From positions 161,855 to 225,854 of the forward strand of contig JAHZGX010000020.1 of NCBI GenBank assembly GCA_019420585.1: a DNA stretch of 64,000 bases, in the 5' to 3' direction. Origin of the DNA: Prevotellaceae bacterium. Lineage in GTDB: Bacteria > Bacteroidota > Bacteroidia > Bacteroidales > Bacteroidaceae. The notes under the pieces are model-generated. The model did not search any database, was not told where the DNA came from, and saw only the letters and a program-made list of their open reading frames with translations. Of this stretch, positions 8,701 to 18,264 are shown piece after piece (positions within the stretch are counted from its first letter, which is position 1; every line of letters begins with the position of its first letter). A program made the position numbers and the translations under genes.

Positions 8701-11700
8701 TCACTTAACCATCACTTTCTTTCCGTTGATGATGTAGAGACCCTTGGTGGTCTTCTGTACACGGATGCCGTTAATGGTATAGATGCCATCCTTTGCTTTG
8801 GTGTCCTCCTGGGAGATGCCCTCTACGGGAGTTTCTTTCTCCAGTTGGCTGACTATCATCTGCACTTGCTCTTCGTTCAGGGCCCTGCCGTAGATGCGAG
8901 CCAGAACCACGTCACCGTTCCAGGAAGCTTGGACGGTATTGTTTGCACCAGGGTCGCCACCAATGCAGAACCAGTGGCAAGAAGCGGTGGGCAGACGGAA
9001 GATGCCGGGAGCATTTACTTCGTTGCAGAGTTTGCCGTCCACATAGATGCGTGTCTTGGCATTGGTTTCGTCATATACGCCAATCAGGTGATAGTACTTG
9101 CCGGCCTCTGGGACGATGCCGCTCGTACCCCAGCACCAGGTGTTGTTGCCGTTGGTGGAGATGTTGGGCAGGAAGGTCATTTCGTTCTGACGGGCTCCGC
9201 TCTTGGTGCTGATCAGGAATCCTGTGCCTCCTTGCTCCATGCTGGAGAAGGGTTTCATCTCCTTGTTAGGAATCTCACCCTCGTAGTTTATCTTCACGAT
9301 AGCCTCCATTGTGTGTCCTCCGGCCAGTGCCTCCTTCAGTTTCGGATTGTTGGTGTAGTCTATCTTGTATGCGCTGTTACCGTTGCTTCCCAGTTCATTG
9401 TCGAAGGTGGCGATGTTACGTTTGTACGTATCATTATATGTGACAGTGGGAATCACTTCGCCCACGGTGACTACTTCGTTCTGCATGGGAGAGATGTCTG
9501 TGGCAGTTCCGTCAAGGTTGAATATAATGTCAAGCAGGTCTGCCTTAATCTCAGCCTCTTCGATCTCTTCTGTGTAGAAGAGATCCTTGTCGTTGGTGAA
9601 GGCACCGTCCTTGGTCTTGCCCACAGTCTGGTGTGTGGCATCTAGGACAGGATGCTCGTCGGTGCCGATGTTTTGGAACCATACGGGATTCTCGGTGTTG
9701 CCATGATTGAGCAGGTAACAGATTTCTCCGTTCTTGAGTTGCTCTTCCGTGGCCTGTATGCCGGCAAGGTCGCCAAGGGCATTCTTATAATAGGTGTTCA
9801 AGGCAACGAACTTGGTGGGCGCACGGCCGATGGTGTTGCTGTTTGCAGCATCCACTTGCAGGTCGGCAATTTGCAGGCAGTTGGTAATCTTTCCTGCGGC
9901 ATCGTGCCAACCTACCAGACCACCGCAACTATGGGTGGCAGAGCCGATAATGGAACCGTCGAAGAGGCAGTTGTCAATGACGGTGTATCCTCTCACGCAA
10001 CTCACTAGACCTCCATGGGTGCCGTCGCCCACAATTTCAGAGATAATGTTCACATGGCTGGTGACATTGCTGATGCGGCAGTTGTCGTAAGTGTTGACAG
10101 CCACGGTGCATCCGAATTTCTTGGTTGTAGTAATGGTGCCGTCAAATACCAAATTGTGTATCTCTGCACCTGACTGCATGTTTGCGATGAAAGAAGCGTT
10201 GTCTTGTGTGGAGTTTATGTTCATCGTCACCTTGTGCCCGTTGCCGTCCAGTATGCCGCGGAAATTGGCAATCATCTGGTTCAGAGTGAAGTTGGGTATG
10301 TCTACCATCAGTTTTCCGCGCTCTCCCTTGGCGGCTTTGATACCGAAATAAGCCAATTGTGCATTGCTGGTCAGCAAGTATTCTCCGTCTATCAGTTCGG
10401 GATAGAAGCCTGTTTCCTTGAGTGCGCTTATTTCCTTGGCCTGTTCTGTGGTGTACGTTCCATGCTCAAAAGCATCAAGCACTTCCTCATACTTCTTGCA
10501 GGCAAATTTAAATTGCTCGGGAGTGATAACCTCGGCCTCGTCCAGGTTGTTGGCAATGTCAAGGATAATTAGTGCCTCGTCCACCATTGCCACGTATGCC
10601 TTGCGTGCCTCAAGCACTTCGTTGAAAAGATTGCTGAAAGTCTCTGTCAAGGCATATTTCTCTTCGGGAGATTGACAAAGGGCGATGCTGTCAATGGCAC
10701 TCTGAAGTTTTCCTGTCAACTCCTTGGGGCAGCCGGGGAACTGTGCATAGTCACTTCCGGTACTGGGCACAAAGTTAATGATGACATTGGCACGCGCCTG
10801 CATGCACCCCAGAGTCTTGTCAATGTAAGGTTCGGCATCCTTTAACGTCTCGTAGTATTTCACGTGCAGGTTGGATACACCCAGCCAGTCTTGGGTTGCA
10901 ATTGTGTTTTCGTTGCGTATGCCAATGGTGAGGGTGTTGTCGGTTACCTTGGTCACCAGATAGTTCAAGGCGCGGCCTGCAGACGCAGCATTGGCAATGC
11001 TGGTGCACCCACGTATACCATACGCTTCCAGGTCGGTGCCTGCCCCCTTGTTTGAGAATATCTCCAAGTCAAGTGCCACATCGTCGGGGTTGGTCTGGGT
11101 AATGTAGCAGTTCTCTCCGTCCACGGCTTCTGTCACGGGCAGACGTGTCTCATAGACGGTGGGCAGGTACAGGCTGATGTCGTTCATGTAGACCTGTGCG
11201 GCATAATATTCGTTGTAGCGGTCATTGAAGGGACGGTACGCTCCGTTGATGCTCATGACATACACTCCGTTGTTGCGGTTCTCCTGTGTCTGGTATGTGT
11301 TACAGTTCTTTGCCCAGCACTCTGCACCTATGTAACCGGTGGTAGGGCTCTTTCTGGTATTTGTCAGAAGGGCACCCTGCCAGCCGTTCACGCCATCGGA
11401 GAAGTCAGGGTTAGTGAACAGGTTGGTGATTTCAACGCCTGACTTCACGCCGGTCTCTATGGCGCGCTGGAGCATTTGGTCAACAGTTTCGCTCTCGACT
11501 TTTATTTGCTCTATGGTGAGTTGCTGGTTTTCTAGAATGTAAAGTGCACCTCCATTGGTGTAGGAACCGCCCGGTTCCTCATCGCTCTGCAGGTAGTCCT
11601 CCAGAATGTCGCGTGCATCACCTTCAAAGTCTGTGTTCTCCTCCAGGTAAGTGCGTGTGTTTTCCACTTTTTCTTTGTATGCCTGATAGGCCGCCGCACT

Positions 11701-12699
11701 CTTTTCCAAAATGTCGCGCAGGCTGTTGAGGGTAATGAGTTCTTCTCTCAGGGCATCCACGTTACTTGCAGTTGCCAATTCTTCCATCTTGTCTAACTGT
11801 TCGCTGTAAGCCTGCGTGTCACCCTTGTAAGCCATGAAGGACTCGGCGGCAATATAAGCTCGGCCCTCTTCAATCTTCTGCTTGTACATAAGTACGTTGG
11901 CGGCTGTAACACCCTCTTTGGCATCTTCCCAAAGGGCTTCTGCCTCTTCACCGGTCAGAGGATTGCTGTATATGCGTGCCACGGCAACGTCGCCACACCA
12001 TCCTGCTTCCACGCCGCTGCCGCTGGGGTCGCCGCCTATACAGAACCACTTATTGCCATCGCTGGCAAAGCGAAATACGCTCCCAGTACTTATGGTGTTC
12101 ATCAGTTGCCCATTGCAATAGATGTATGCCTTGGCTTCCTCCTGGTTCCATACACCTAGAAAATGGTAATAGACCTTCTTGTCAGGCACGATGCCGCTCG
12201 TACACCAGTTCCAATTGCTGGCTCCGTCAGCCGATGCGTTTGGCAGGAAAGTCATGACGTTTCCGCGGCTGCTATTGGTCATCAGGAATCCCGTACCGCC
12301 AGCCTGCATGCTGGAGAATGGCTTAATCTCTTCGTTGGTTAAAGAGGAATAGTCAGCCATGACCACAATCTCTATACTGTGACCATCGGCAAGTTTGTTT
12401 TTGAAATCCTCGTTTTGCTCGTAGTTAATGCGGTAGCCGCTGCTGTTCTTGCCGCCCCAGGTGTTGGTAAAGTTGGCCACGGTGAATCCGAACCCTTCGT
12501 TGAAGTAAGTGCTCAGGTTGTTGCCCAAGACTTCCACATCGTTCCCCATGGCAGAGACATCCTCGGCTGTTCCGTCATTGTTGAACCTGACATCCAGCAG
12601 GTCGGCCACAGGTTTTACCGTCTCTTGTGCCATCATTGGCACGCTTGCAGCCGTTAGTAAGGCTGCAGAGAGCACCAGTTGAGTAAAGTTTTTCCTCAT
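8701..12699 (-). CDS. Large secreted LamG-domain protein with T9SS-like C-terminal tail
   Basis: A 1332-residue exported protein with a signal peptide (residues 1-24, cut near MMAQ-E). Domains in order: a LamG/concanavalin-like jelly roll (about 33-262), a helical segment (about 270-420), a carbohydrate-binding-like region starting LFTNPDFSDG (about 425-640), a second helical segment, a GLUG/beta-helix-like stretch with repeated 'I.N...DG.I.G' motifs (about 820-990), and a second LamG copy (about 1045-1270) very similar to the first (shared KPFSSM-Q-GGTGF and WFCIGGDP motifs). The last 30 residues (DGIYTINGIRV...GLYIINGKKVMVK) match the T9SS/Bacteroidales C-terminal sorting-type tail, so surface display is likely. 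Substrate unknown; it may bind host or plant glycans. Confidence 0.8.
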   Translation of the reverse strand: MRKNFTQLVLSAALLTAASVPMMAQETVKPVADLLDVRFNNDGTAEDVSAMGNDVEVLGNNLSTYFNEGFGFTVANFTNTWGGKNSSGYRINYEQNEDFKNKLADGHSIEIVVMADYSSLTNEEIKPFSSMQAGGTGFLMTNSSRGNVMTFLPNASADGASNWNWCTSGIVPDKKVYYHFLGVWNQEEAKAYIYCNGQLMNTISTGSVFRFASDGNKWFCIGGDPSGSGVEAGWCGDVAVARIYSNPLTGEEAEALWEDAKEGVTAANVLMYKQKIEEGRAYIAAESFMAYKGDTQAYSEQLDKMEELATASNVDALREELITLNSLRDILEKSAAAYQAYKEKVENTRTYLEENTDFEGDARDILEDYLQSDEEPGGSYTNGGALYILENQQLTIEQIKVESETVDQMLQRAIETGVKSGVEITNLFTNPDFSDGVNGWQGALLTNTRKSPTTGYIGAECWAKNCNTYQTQENRNNGVYVMSINGAYRPFNDRYNEYYAAQVYMNDISLYLPTVYETRLPVTEAVDGENCYITQTNPDDVALDLEIFSNKGAGTDLEAYGIRGCTSIANAASAGRALNYLVTKVTDNTLTIGIRNENTIATQDWLGVSNLHVKYYETLKDAEPYIDKTLGCMQARANVIINFVPSTGSDYAQFPGCPKELTGKLQSAIDSIALCQSPEEKYALTETFSNLFNEVLEARKAYVAMVDEALIILDIANNLDEAEVITPEQFKFACKKYEEVLDAFEHGTYTTEQAKEISALKETGFYPELIDGEYLLTSNAQLAYFGIKAAKGERGKLMVDIPNFTLNQMIANFRGILDGNGHKVTMNINSTQDNASFIANMQSGAEIHNLVFDGTITTTKKFGCTVAVNTYDNCRISNVTSHVNIISEIVGDGTHGGLVSCVRGYTVIDNCLFDGSIIGSATHSCGGLVGWHDAAGKITNCLQIADLQVDAANSNTIGRAPTKFVALNTYYKNALGDLAGIQATEEQLKNGEICYLLNHGNTENPVWFQNIGTDEHPVLDATHQTVGKTKDGAFTNDKDLFYTEEIEEAEIKADLLDIIFNLDGTATDISPMQNEVVTVGEVIPTVTYNDTYKRNIATFDNELGSNGNSAYKIDYTNNPKLKEALAGGHTMEAIVKINYEGEIPNKEMKPFSSMEQGGTGFLISTKSGARQNEMTFLPNISTNGNNTWCWGTSGIVPEAGKYYHLIGVYDETNAKTRIYVDGKLCNEVNAPGIFRLPTASCHWFCIGGDPGANNTVQASWNGDVVLARIYGRALNEEQVQMIVSQLEKETPVEGISQEDTKAKDGIYTINGIRVQKTTKGLYIINGKKVMVK

Positions 12700-12762
12700 A
12701 ATAAAATGAATAAAAGATGATAAACAGATAATTGGTTGATTATTTCATGCTTTGTTCATATG

Positions 12763-12770
12763 CAAAGTTA
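12763..12770 (-). promoter_or_regulatory. Promoter -7 element for the LamG gene
   Basis: TAACTTTG on the minus strand, 64 bases before the start codon, in an AT-rich leader. The upstream element is not clear. Confidence 0.4.
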
Positions 12771-12905
12771 ATAGAATCTAGCAGAAAGCGTGCAATAAAG
12801 ATGGGAAAACTTTTCCCGAATGGTTGATTTTTATCTCGAACGATTGACGTGTACTTGTATATATGTCATGGAGATTACAGGACAGACAGTGAGGGGCTCA
12901 AGAGT

Positions 12906-14378
12906 CTATTTCCTCTCTTTCCAGTAATTCGGTATGAAGAGGAAGAGTACTGTGAAAATTTCAAGACGGCCTACAAGCATGTAGAAACTCATAAGCCACT
13001 TGCCGGCAGGGAGGATTTGGGCAAAACTGCCGGCCGGGCCAACGCTTCCCGTACCGGGGCCCACATTGCTCAGCGTGCAGATGCTGGCTCCTATGCTGGT
13101 GTCTACATCTGCTCCGAGAAGCCCGTGACAGGCAGCTCCGAATGCCACGAGCAGCAGATACACGAATACGAATGACAGTGTGCGACGCACTTTTTCCTCG
13201 CTTATGGCATGTCCGTTGACTCGCACGCTGAGTATCGCACGCGGGTGCAGTTGCAGGATTAGTTCATTGAATAGGCATTTCACGGCTATCAGCACCCTTA
13301 GTACCTTGATTCCTCCTGCCGTGCTTCCTGCGCATGCACCGATGGCCATGATGGTGACTGTAGGCCCCCAAAAGGATGCCCCCCAACTTACATAGTCGAA
13401 TTTCTGTGCGGCGAATCCTGTGCTGCTCATGATGGATGATACGTGAAAGAGTGCCGAACGGAACGTCTCCTCAAATCCGTGGGGCAGGAGGTTTTGCGGA
13501 CAGTTCCATGCTGGAGCAAACATAAACAATATCGTGAAGAGCAACACTGATGTTGCAAGAATGCTGAAAAAAGTCTTTGTTTCCTCGTTACGCCACAGCG
13601 TGGAGGGACGTCCTATGCTGGCATAATAGAACAGACTGAAGTTCACGCTGCTGATAATCATGAATAAGGAGCACACGTATTCCAGATACTTGCTGTGGTA
13701 ATAACCAATGCTGGCTGTGTGGGTGCTGAACCCTCCTGTGGCGATGGTGCTCATGGCGTGGCACACAGAGTCAAAGATGTTCATGGGTCCAAGCCAGTAA
13801 CATAGAGCACAAATGGCTGTAAGGAACAAGTAAATGAACAGCAGGCGGCGTGCTGTGTCGCCTATCTTGGGGCGCAATTTGTCCACATCCAGCCCTGTTA
13901 CCTCGGCTGAGAACACATTGCTGCTCTTCATCTCATACGACGGAACGAGTGCAAAGGAGAACACCACGATACCCAGGCCACCTATCCAATGCGTCAGGCT
14001 GCGCCAGAAGAGCAGGTCATGCGGCATGGCATCCACATCGGCTATGCATGTTGCACCTGTTGTCGTAAACCCGCTCATGGCTTCGAAAAATGCGCTCGAC
14101 ACATCCATGTCCGCTATATATATATAAGGTATAGTTCCTATAATGGAGAACACTACCCATGAGAGTGTGACCACAAGGAAACTGTCGGCGCGTGTCAAAC
14201 GTTTCTCCCGCTCTTGCTCGCCTCCCATCTTGCAGCCGATTCCTGTAAGTAAGGCTCCTACAGCGGTCAGGAGAAACACCTGCCAGTGCCCTTCCCTGTA
14301 GAAAAGGGACACAATGGCACAGAAAGCCAGCAACAGGCTTTCCATCATGATAAGGATTCCGAAAATGCTTTTCTTCAT
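12906..14378 (-). CDS. trkH: Potassium uptake protein TrkH
   Basis: A 490-residue polytopic membrane protein of the TrkH/KtrB family, the K+-translocating subunit of Trk systems. The four pseudo-repeats each bring one filter segment: TTTGATC, ATGGFSTH, SSTGFAA and NVGPGTG, the glycine of each lining the selectivity filter. The end of the third repeat has CAGSTAGGIK, the conserved turn after the pore helix. The partner TrkA is not in the window; in Bacteroidales it is often elsewhere. The gene lies 75 bases downstream of nadB on the same strand and may be co-transcribed with it, though no functional link is evident. Confidence 0.93.
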   Translation of the reverse strand: MKKSIFGILIMMESLLLAFCAIVSLFYREGHWQVFLLTAVGALLTGIGCKMGGEQEREKRLTRADSFLVVTLSWVVFSIIGTIPYIYIADMDVSSAFFEAMSGFTTTGATCIADVDAMPHDLLFWRSLTHWIGGLGIVVFSFALVPSYEMKSSNVFSAEVTGLDVDKLRPKIGDTARRLLFIYLFLTAICALCYWLGPMNIFDSVCHAMSTIATGGFSTHTASIGYYHSKYLEYVCSLFMIISSVNFSLFYYASIGRPSTLWRNEETKTFFSILATSVLLFTILFMFAPAWNCPQNLLPHGFEETFRSALFHVSSIMSSTGFAAQKFDYVSWGASFWGPTVTIMAIGACAGSTAGGIKVLRVLIAVKCLFNELILQLHPRAILSVRVNGHAISEEKVRRTLSFVFVYLLLVAFGAACHGLLGADVDTSIGASICTLSNVGPGTGSVGPAGSFAQILPAGKWLMSFYMLVGRLEIFTVLFLFIPNYWKERK

Positions 14379-14453
14379 TCGTGCAGATAACTCCGCGGCA
14401 CCGGGTCGGGCACAGAAGTCCGAATGCTGTTCCCGTGTCTGTCCGTGGAGTAT

Positions 14454-16043
14454 TTATTTCTTGTCCAATGCGTGCTTGGGATAGTCAATGGTATAATGGA
14501 GTCCGCGGCTCTCCTTACGCTCCAGGGCTTGGCGTGTGATGAGGTATCCCACGTTAATCATGTTCCTCAACTCGCAGATGTCCCGCGTGGGTTTCACGCG
14601 CTTGAACAGGTGTTCTGTCTCCTCATAAAGCAGATCCAGGCGCTCCCATGCGCGGTGCAGGCGCAAATCGCTGCGTACGATGCCCACGTAGGTGCTCATT
14701 ATCTGGTTTACCTCTTTCACATCCTGTGCTATCAGCACCTTTTCCTCGTTGGACATGGTGCCTTCATCGTTCCATTCGGGGATGCGTTCGTTGAAGTCAT
14801 AGTGGTCAATGGTTTCCAGCGAGTGGCGCGCTGCGGCATCGGCATACACCACAGCCTCGATGAGTGAGTTGCTTGCCAGGCGGTTTCCGCCATGCAGTCC
14901 GGTGCATGAGCATTCGCCCACTGCGTACAGGCGGCGTATGCTACTCTGCCCGTCCAAATCCACCTTGATGCCTCCGCACATGTAATGTGCACTGGGTGCC
15001 ACGGGGATATATTCCTTGGTGATGTCGATACCGATGGACAGACACTTGGCATAAATGTTGGGAAAGTGACGCCTGGTTTCCTCTGCATTCTTGTGTGTCA
15101 CGTCCAAGCACACGTGATCCAGTCCGTGTATTTTCATCTCGCGGTCAATGGCGCGTGCCACTATGTCGCGCGGTGCCAGGCTGCCACGTTCGTCATACTT
15201 CTGCATGAACTCTTCGCCGTTGGGCAGGCGCAGTATGCCGCCATAGCCGCGCATGGCCTCGGTAATGAGGTAGGCGGGGTGTGTTTCTTTAGGGTTGAAA
15301 AGCACGGTGGGATGGAATTGCACGAACTCCATGTCCTTTACTTTGCCTTTGGCACGGTATACCATGGCTATGCCGTCACCAGTGGCTATGTTGGGGTTCG
15401 ATGTTGCGGCGTATATGGCACCTGTTCCTCCCGTGGCCACCAAGGTGATGCGGCTTAGGTAAGTGTCCACTTTACCCGTGTCGGGATTCAGCACGTAGGC
15501 ACCGTAGCACTCTATGTCTGTGGTGCGGCGAGTGACCCTGATGCCCAGATGGTGCTGGGTGATGATTTCCACGGCAAAATGATTCTCCAGTATTTCAATA
15601 TTGGGATGTTGGCGTACAGCCTCCATGAGTCCACGCTGTATCTCTGCTCCCGTGTCATCGGCATGGTGCAGGATGCGGAATTCGGAGTGCCCTCCTTCGC
15701 GGTGTAAATCGAACTCCCCGTCCTCTTTCTTGTCGAAGTTCACTCCCCATTTGACCAGATCATGTATGCCTGCCGGTGCATTGTGCACCACCTGTTCCAC
15801 GGCCTCGGGGTCGCTGATATAGTCGCCGGCTATGATTGTGTCCTGTATGTGCTTTTCGAAGTTGTCCACCAGCAGGTTGGTCACCGAGGCTATTCCGCCC
15901 TGTGCCTTGGCGGTGTTGGCTTCCTCAAGCGAAGTCTTGCACACCAATGCCACCTTTCCCTTGCCTGCATCGGCCACTTTCAAGGCGTAACTCATGCCGG
16001 CCACGCCGCTTCCGATAATCAGAAAATCAAATTTGCATACCAT
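14454..16043 (-). CDS. nadB: L-aspartate oxidase
   Basis: A 529-residue FAD enzyme that oxidises L-aspartate to iminoaspartate, the first step of NAD synthesis. The dinucleotide-binding motif is at the N terminus (IIGSGVAGMS), followed by the EGGHSEFRILH active-site region, ATGGTGAIYAATSNP, and the C-terminal FAD-contact HGGNRLASNSLIEAVVYA. Length and motif order are those of NadB rather than succinate dehydrogenase: no partner iron-sulphur subunit is nearby. nadA and nadC are not in this window. The intergenic region to dacB (120 bases) carries divergent promoter cores on the two strands. Confidence 0.95.
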   Translation of the reverse strand: MVCKFDFLIIGSGVAGMSYALKVADAGKGKVALVCKTSLEEANTAKAQGGIASVTNLLVDNFEKHIQDTIIAGDYISDPEAVEQVVHNAPAGIHDLVKWGVNFDKKEDGEFDLHREGGHSEFRILHHADDTGAEIQRGLMEAVRQHPNIEILENHFAVEIITQHHLGIRVTRRTTDIECYGAYVLNPDTGKVDTYLSRITLVATGGTGAIYAATSNPNIATGDGIAMVYRAKGKVKDMEFVQFHPTVLFNPKETHPAYLITEAMRGYGGILRLPNGEEFMQKYDERGSLAPRDIVARAIDREMKIHGLDHVCLDVTHKNAEETRRHFPNIYAKCLSIGIDITKEYIPVAPSAHYMCGGIKVDLDGQSSIRRLYAVGECSCTGLHGGNRLASNSLIEAVVYADAAARHSLETIDHYDFNERIPEWNDEGTMSNEEKVLIAQDVKEVNQIMSTYVGIVRSDLRLHRAWERLDLLYEETEHLFKRVKPTRDICELRNMINVGYLITRQALERKESRGLHYTIDYPKHALDKK

Positions 16044-16075
16044 AATTTCAAATGGGTTGTTACCGTTTGTCAGCG

Positions 16076-16083
16076 CAAAAATA
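16076..16083 (-). promoter_or_regulatory. Promoter -7 element for nadB
   Basis: TATTTTTG on the minus strand, 33 bases before the nadB start; the -33 element is not recognisable. Confidence 0.4.
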
Positions 16084-16125
16084 CTGAAATTCTTGCACAG
16101 AGTGACCCGTTAGCCTTTTTTTCTT

Positions 16126-16133
16126 TAACTTTG
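16126..16133 (+). promoter_or_regulatory. Promoter -7 element for dacB
   Basis: TAACTTTG, 31 bases before the chosen dacB start; this also supports the start at 16164 rather than any codon further upstream, since longer readings run into the divergent nadB gene. Confidence 0.45.
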
Positions 16134-16163
16134 CGTTACCTAAAAAGGAAAAGAACAGAGAGG

Positions 16164-17510
16164 ATGAGATTATATCAAAGAAAGAATCATGTGACGGTGC
16201 TTGCGGCGTTGCTCTTGAGCCTGTCGGCATGCGGTGGCAGACGGCATATTGTCCAGTACACGCCGGTCTTGCCTGCGGTTGGGGCCGGCAACGTAACGGC
16301 GGGCAGTTCCAAGGATGTGGCAGTGCAGGATACTGCAGGCAGTGGCTGCGGCGGTACGCTGGAGCACAAGGAATTGACTGTTGTCCAGGCTGATTCGTTG
16401 TCTTGGTTGGGCCACGTGCAACTGCGGCTGGATTCGCTCTGTCATTCTTCTCTCAATGAGACTTCACAACTTGGCATTTACATTTATGATCTTACAGATG
16501 GGCAGCCTGTATATGCCAAAAACGCACGTCATAGGATGCGTCCTGCTTCATGTGAGAAATTGGTCACTTGCATAACCCTGCTTGACAAGGTAGACGGTTG
16601 TCAGCCTCTTTCTACCGAGGTGCGTGCCACAGGGCATCTGGACGACAGTGTGCTTGAGGGGGATATTTACCTGGCAGGTGACATGGATCCTATGCTTTCG
16701 CGAGCCGATCTTGACAGCCTGGCCTGTGCCTTGCACCGGGGAGGCGTGGACAGCATTGCCGGCCGGGTGTGTGAATTGATGCCGCCTTACGAAGTGCTTC
16801 CCTATGGCTGGGGGTGGTGCTGGGATGATGATTATGGTCCGCTGGCTGCTCACTTGGTGGATGGTGCCGAGGGTATTCATACAGCATGGGTGGAGGCTCT
16901 CATGAAGTCTGGCATCAGACTTCAGTGTACATCTGTGGCCGAGGTGAACCTGCAGGAGGGTGAGGTTATTGCCGCCTACAGCTTGGGGCACACCATAGCA
17001 GAGATAATGAATCCGTTGTTGAAGAAGAGTGACAACATTTATGCTGAATGCCTGTTTCATCGTCTGGCATCCATGGGGGCGTGTCGGAAAACCGCCCGGC
17101 ATCAGGCTGCTGCCGTAGTGGACAGCCTCATCACACGCCTGGGACTGATTCCTGAGGACTACTTGATAGCCGATGGCAGTGGACTCTCTTTATATAATTA
17201 TGTCACGCCCGAATTGCTGGTCACGCTGCTTAATCACGCTTATCGCACCGAGTCCATACGGCAGACACTTTGGCCGTGCCTGCCTATTGCGGGGGTTGAT
17301 GGCACGCTCACGCGCCGTATGAAAGGCACGATTGCCCAAGGCAACGTGCGTGCCAAGACAGGTACGGTAGAGGGGGTGTCCTCGCTAAGCGGTTATCTGA
17401 CGGCCGCTAACGGACATCTGTTTTCCTTCAGTATCATCAACCAAGGAGTGGCTAAAACTAAGCATGGTCAAAACTTCCAGGATGCCGTGTGCCTGTTACT
17501 GTGCCAATGA
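16164..17510 (+). CDS. dacB: D-alanyl-D-alanine carboxypeptidase/endopeptidase (PBP4 family), lipoprotein
   Basis: A 448-residue penicillin-binding protein of family S13. The three active-site motifs are present: SCEK (Ser129, Lys132), SDN in 'KKSDNIYAE', and KTG in 'RAKTGTVEG'. Residues 1-23 form a lipoprotein signal with lipobox LSAC (Cys23), so the enzyme is anchored in a membrane facing the periplasm, where it trims or cuts peptidoglycan cross-bridges. The frame is open a long way upstream across nadB, but Met135 of that frame (ATG 16164) is the start that gives a proper signal peptide and follows the promoter core. A gene for an exported coiled-coil protein follows 71 bases downstream. 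Confidence 0.9.
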   Translation: MRLYQRKNHVTVLAALLLSLSACGGRRHIVQYTPVLPAVGAGNVTAGSSKDVAVQDTAGSGCGGTLEHKELTVVQADSLSWLGHVQLRLDSLCHSSLNETSQLGIYIYDLTDGQPVYAKNARHRMRPASCEKLVTCITLLDKVDGCQPLSTEVRATGHLDDSVLEGDIYLAGDMDPMLSRADLDSLACALHRGGVDSIAGRVCELMPPYEVLPYGWGWCWDDDYGPLAAHLVDGAEGIHTAWVEALMKSGIRLQCTSVAEVNLQEGEVIAAYSLGHTIAEIMNPLLKKSDNIYAECLFHRLASMGACRKTARHQAAAVVDSLITRLGLIPEDYLIADGSGLSLYNYVTPELLVTLLNHAYRTESIRQTLWPCLPIAGVDGTLTRRMKGTIAQGNVRAKTGTVEGVSSLSGYLTAANGHLFSFSIINQGVAKTKHGQNFQDAVCLLLCQ

Positions 17511-17581
17511 GTTGGCAGCAGCGTTTACTCCAGAAAAGACAGAAAACAATGACACAACTGTATTAACAATATTATTGCATC

Positions 17582-18211
17582 ATGAAGAGACTTCTTTTAA
17601 TCTCATTGCTGGGCATTTCGCTCAACGCATCGGCACAGGGTTATGCCGAGAATTATGATTATGAAGGTAGCGGAAAGAGTTGTGCAGAGTGGTGCACGCA
17701 GTTTGCTGACGAGGTAAATACCCTGCAGGCCGAAGTGTCAGCCCTCAAGGCTCGGGTGAAGATGGATGGGTCAAAGTTACTCAAGCAGCAACTCAAGAAC
17801 AAACAGGCCGACTTGAAGGCTGCCAAGAACAACCTGAAGGTGGCAAAGAAAGCCATGAAGAGCGACAAGGCTGCCGACAAGGCTATGCAGAAGGCCATGA
17901 AAGAAGGAGCCAAGTTACAGCATAAGAAGGACAAGGCACAGGCGGCGTACATCAAGGCGCAGAAGAAATCGGCTGCTGCAGAAAAGAAGGTGTCAGAAGC
18001 CGAACAGAAACTGGAGAAAGCGCGCCAAAACCTTGACAAGGCATTGGCAGAGGTGGAGAAGGCGCGTGCACAGGCAGTGAACTTACAGAACTCATCGGAT
18101 ATCTCGCAGACCAGCATCCGTAAGGCACGTGAGCAAAAGGCTGCAGTCCGCAAGATGGTGCACAACCATATCATGGTACGATTCAATGGCAAGAGCGGGA
18201 GCGCGCACTGA
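17582..18211 (+). CDS. Exported coiled-coil protein of unknown function
   Basis: A 209-residue protein with a signal peptide (MKRLLLISLLGISLNASAQ) and a mature part that is almost entirely lysine-, alanine- and glutamate-rich helix (about residues 40-190), predicted by eye to form a long coiled coil with many heptads (LKAARVK, KKAMKSDKAADKAM). Two cysteines sit near the mature N terminus (CAEWC). No enzyme motif is visible. Similar small periplasmic coiled-coil proteins are common in Bacteroidales and may be structural, but I do not recognise a named family. It follows dacB on the same strand and converges on the GH27 gene 53 bases further on. Confidence 0.7.
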   Translation: MKRLLLISLLGISLNASAQGYAENYDYEGSGKSCAEWCTQFADEVNTLQAEVSALKARVKMDGSKLLKQQLKNKQADLKAAKNNLKVAKKAMKSDKAADKAMQKAMKEGAKLQHKKDKAQAAYIKAQKKSAAAEKKVSEAEQKLEKARQNLDKALAEVEKARAQAVNLQNSSDISQTSIRKAREQKAAVRKMVHNHIMVRFNGKSGSAH

Positions 18212-18264
18212 TTCTATTTCCAGTATTCTGCATGACATGCCGGGAGCAGTAGCCTTGGCAAGGG